Shown: positions 62,387 through 64,000 of the stretch, in pieces
How positions within the stretch are numbered: position 1 is the stretch's first letter
Layout: each line of letters starts with the position of its first letter
Assembly (NCBI RefSeq): GCF_963677305.1
Contig: NZ_OY781925.1
Span: 2,630,001 to 2,694,000, forward strand
Direction of reading: 5' to 3'
Origin: an uncultured Holophaga sp.
GTDB taxonomy: Bacteria; Acidobacteriota; Holophagae; Holophagales; Holophagaceae
Length of the DNA stretch: 64,000 nt
Translations under genes and position numbers: made by a program
Notes under the pieces: generated by a model
Seen by the model: the letters and a program-made list of their open reading frames with translations, nothing else
The model's database searches: none
Told to the model about the DNA's origin: nothing

Positions 62387-63715
62387 CTAAAGCAGGTTGC
62401 TGGCGAGTTCCGCCAACTGGCTGCGCTCGCCTTTGAGCAGGGACACATGACCGGCCAGGGGCACCTGCTTGAAGTGCTCGGCCAGGAAGCTGAGCCCGTT
62501 GGTACTGGAGTCCACATAGGGATTGTCGATCTGGTAGGGATCGCCGGTCAGCACGATCTTGGTGCCCTCCCCCGCCCGGGTGAGGATGGTCTTGACCTCG
62601 TGGGGCGTGAGGTTCTGGGCCTCGTCCACAATGATGAACTGGTTCGGGATGCTGCGTCCGCGGATGTAGGTGAGGGGCTCCACCGCGAGGTAGCTGCCCT
62701 CCTCCAGCTGGGCTACGGTCATGCTGGTGCGTCGGCGCATCTCCGTATTGGCGCCGACGATGAAGTCCAGATTGTCGTAAATGGGCTGCATGTAAGGTCG
62801 GAGCTTCTCCTCCACATCCCCGGGCAGGAAACCCAGGTCCCTTCCCATGGGCATCACCGGACGGCTCACCAGGAGCTTATTGTAGCGTTCATCGTCCACC
62901 ACCTGCTGGAGCCCGGCTGCGATGGCCAAGAGGGTCTTGCCTGTCCCTGCCTTGCCCAGGAGGGTCACCACCTGGATGGCATCATCCAGCAGAAGATCCA
63001 GCGCGAACTGCTGTTCCCGGTTCCGGGGCTTGATGCCCCAGGGGATGGATTCCAGGTGCTTGAGGGGGTGCAGGCGTCCGTCATCGGCCATGAAACGGGC
63101 CGCTGCGGTGTGATTGCCATCAGCCGCGTCCACCAGGGAGACGAACTGGTTGGGCAGGAAGCGCTCCCCCCCCTCCGGCAGGAGCCCGCCGTCATAGAGC
63201 ATATCGATGAGGCTGGCGTCCACGGTCCAGCTCGCTGTCCCCGGATAGAGGTCCTCCACCTCCACCCGATCGGTGGTGTAGTCCTCGGCCAGGACCCCCG
63301 CGGCATCAGCCTTGATGCGGAGGTTGGTGTCCTTGGTCACCAGAACCACCTTCTCCTTGCGGACCTTGTACAGGTCCAGGGCACACCCCAGGATCTGATT
63401 GTCGGCCTTGTGCTTGTCCAGCACTGCGAGGGAGGACTCGGGTGAGTGTACAGCCACATCGACCTTCAGACTGCCCCCACCCTCCAGCGTCACCCCCTGG
63501 CTGAGGGTGCCCAGGCCCCGGAGCTTGTCGATCTGGCGCGAGACCATACGGGCGTTGCGCCCCTTCTCGGTCTGGTCCTTCTTGAAACTGTCGATCTCCT
63601 CGATGACCACGATGGGAATGACGATGTCATGTTCCTGGAAGTGGAAGATGGCCATCGGGTCGTGGAGCAGGACATTCGTGTCCAGGACAAAGACCTTCTT
63701 GCTGGATGCCACCAT
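62387..63715 (-). CDS. PIN domain-PhoH family ATPase/ribonuclease
   Basis: The 442-residue product fuses an N-terminal PIN nuclease domain (KVFVLDTNVLLHDP, then IVVIEEIDSFKKD and LVTKDTNLRIKA) to a PhoH ATPase. The ATPase has Walker A LLGKAGTGKTLLAIAAG, then SRPVMPMGRDLGFLPGDVEEKL, and Walker B IIVDEAQNLTPHEVKTILTRAGEGTKIVLTGDPYQID. PhoH2-type proteins of this architecture unwind and cut RNA. The ATG at 63715 has GGGAG 7 bases upstream; the in-frame extension to 63934 looks non-coding. Confidence 0.93.
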   Translation of the reverse strand: MVASSKKVFVLDTNVLLHDPMAIFHFQEHDIVIPIVVIEEIDSFKKDQTEKGRNARMVSRQIDKLRGLGTLSQGVTLEGGGSLKVDVAVHSPESSLAVLDKHKADNQILGCALDLYKVRKEKVVLVTKDTNLRIKADAAGVLAEDYTTDRVEVEDLYPGTASWTVDASLIDMLYDGGLLPEGGERFLPNQFVSLVDAADGNHTAAARFMADDGRLHPLKHLESIPWGIKPRNREQQFALDLLLDDAIQVVTLLGKAGTGKTLLAIAAGLQQVVDDERYNKLLVSRPVMPMGRDLGFLPGDVEEKLRPYMQPIYDNLDFIVGANTEMRRRTSMTVAQLEEGSYLAVEPLTYIRGRSIPNQFIIVDEAQNLTPHEVKTILTRAGEGTKIVLTGDPYQIDNPYVDSSTNGLSFLAEHFKQVPLAGHVSLLKGERSQLAELASNLL

Positions 63716-64000
63716 GTTGATTCTCCCGAATTTGCGTCGCTGCCTTGGCTGGAAGCCTACCAGAAACGCTGCCGTAGCATGAGATGCCGGGGGTGAAGTC
63801 CCTGCTTCATCGGGGACCTCATGGTCCCCATCCCCGCCTCCATGGCCAAACAGCTGATGCATACAGGGAAAAGAGGGGCATGCGGACGAGGATGGCGAAG
63901 AGCTTTCCCTGCCGAGCGGACTTCCCGATCCCACCCCCCTGAGCCGGCCGAGCCCTCTGGACCAGTCGAACCCACAGCCTCACGCCACCCAACGCGAAAG
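63716..64000. other. right edge of window, no assigned gene
   Basis: The 285 bases upstream of the PIN-PhoH gene hold no recognisable protein. A minus-strand frame open at the window edge (reading GGIGKSARQGKLFAILVRMPLFSLYASAVWPWRRGWGP, ending near 63824) could be the C-terminus of a gene to the right. It cannot be judged from here. A 7-bp hairpin (GGGGACC at 63812-63818, GGTCCCC at 63823-63829) lies just after it and might be a terminator. Confidence 0.35.

Overview
The window is a compact, GC-rich (about 65 %) chromosomal segment of a motile, Gram-negative, probably anaerobic bacterium. LptE and LpxC indicate an LPS-bearing outer membrane. A periplasmic flagellar set and a type IV pilus set indicate motility. 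A trimeric [FeFe] hydrogenase, a class I hybrid-cluster protein and an oxygen-sensitive class I fumarase indicate anaerobic energy metabolism. The 16S fragment at the left edge and this gene mix look most like Holophagae (Acidobacteriota, Geothrix/Holophaga relatives). That placement is an inference; nothing here was searched against a database.

Layout. 1-342 is the 5' end of a 16S rRNA gene on the minus strand, with its leader and upstream region to 813. 814-2151 is trmFO. 2156-7677 (minus) is a flagellar block: flgH-flgI-flgJ, then flgM, a small unknown gene, flgN-like, flgK and flgL. 7720-12299 (minus) holds housekeeping genes: prmC, the two fumarase subunits, holA, lptE and hpt. 12392-13997 (plus) is an ECF sigma / anti-sigma / Spy-like three-gene operon with ATGA overlaps. 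13998-17247 (minus) holds RNase J, a vapBC pair with a frameshifted toxin, and rsmA. 17320-24738 (minus) is a minor-pilin operon, fimT-pilV-pilW-pilX-pilY1. 24965-32962 holds priA, a secreted orphan, a papain-like protease, a POT-family peptide transporter and pcrA. 33036-34187 encodes a secreted protein made of three copies of an unrecognised domain of about 100 residues. A tRNA-Leu(UAA) follows.

The most distinctive region is 34835-38402. A PAS-containing sigma-54 activator is followed by three near-identical 18-bp palindromic sites and a consensus -24/-12 promoter. These precede a two-gene unit encoding a tandem EthD-like protein and a homologue of 2,4-diacetylphloroglucinol hydrolase (PhlG). 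This reads as an inducible pathway for cleaving an acyl-phenolic or related C-C bond. To its right are an AraC-type DNA-binding protein, the class I hybrid-cluster protein, glycogen phosphorylase and a MoaD-like protein.

The right third (43658-63715) holds a membrane-tethered Ser/Thr kinase with a degenerate receiver-like N-terminus, rpsU with a clear terminator, mutS2, a hybrid histidine kinase, and the hydB-hydA-hydC operon. HydB carries two thioredoxin-like ferredoxin modules, one lacking a cysteine. After these come mscL with a zinc-ribbon tail, a perfect 23-bp inverted repeat, lpxC, ispD, rlpA, a DUF4388/SPOR-like protein coupled to tyrS, a small membrane protein and a PIN-PhoH ATPase. 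No CRISPR array, intact insertion sequence or prophage was seen.
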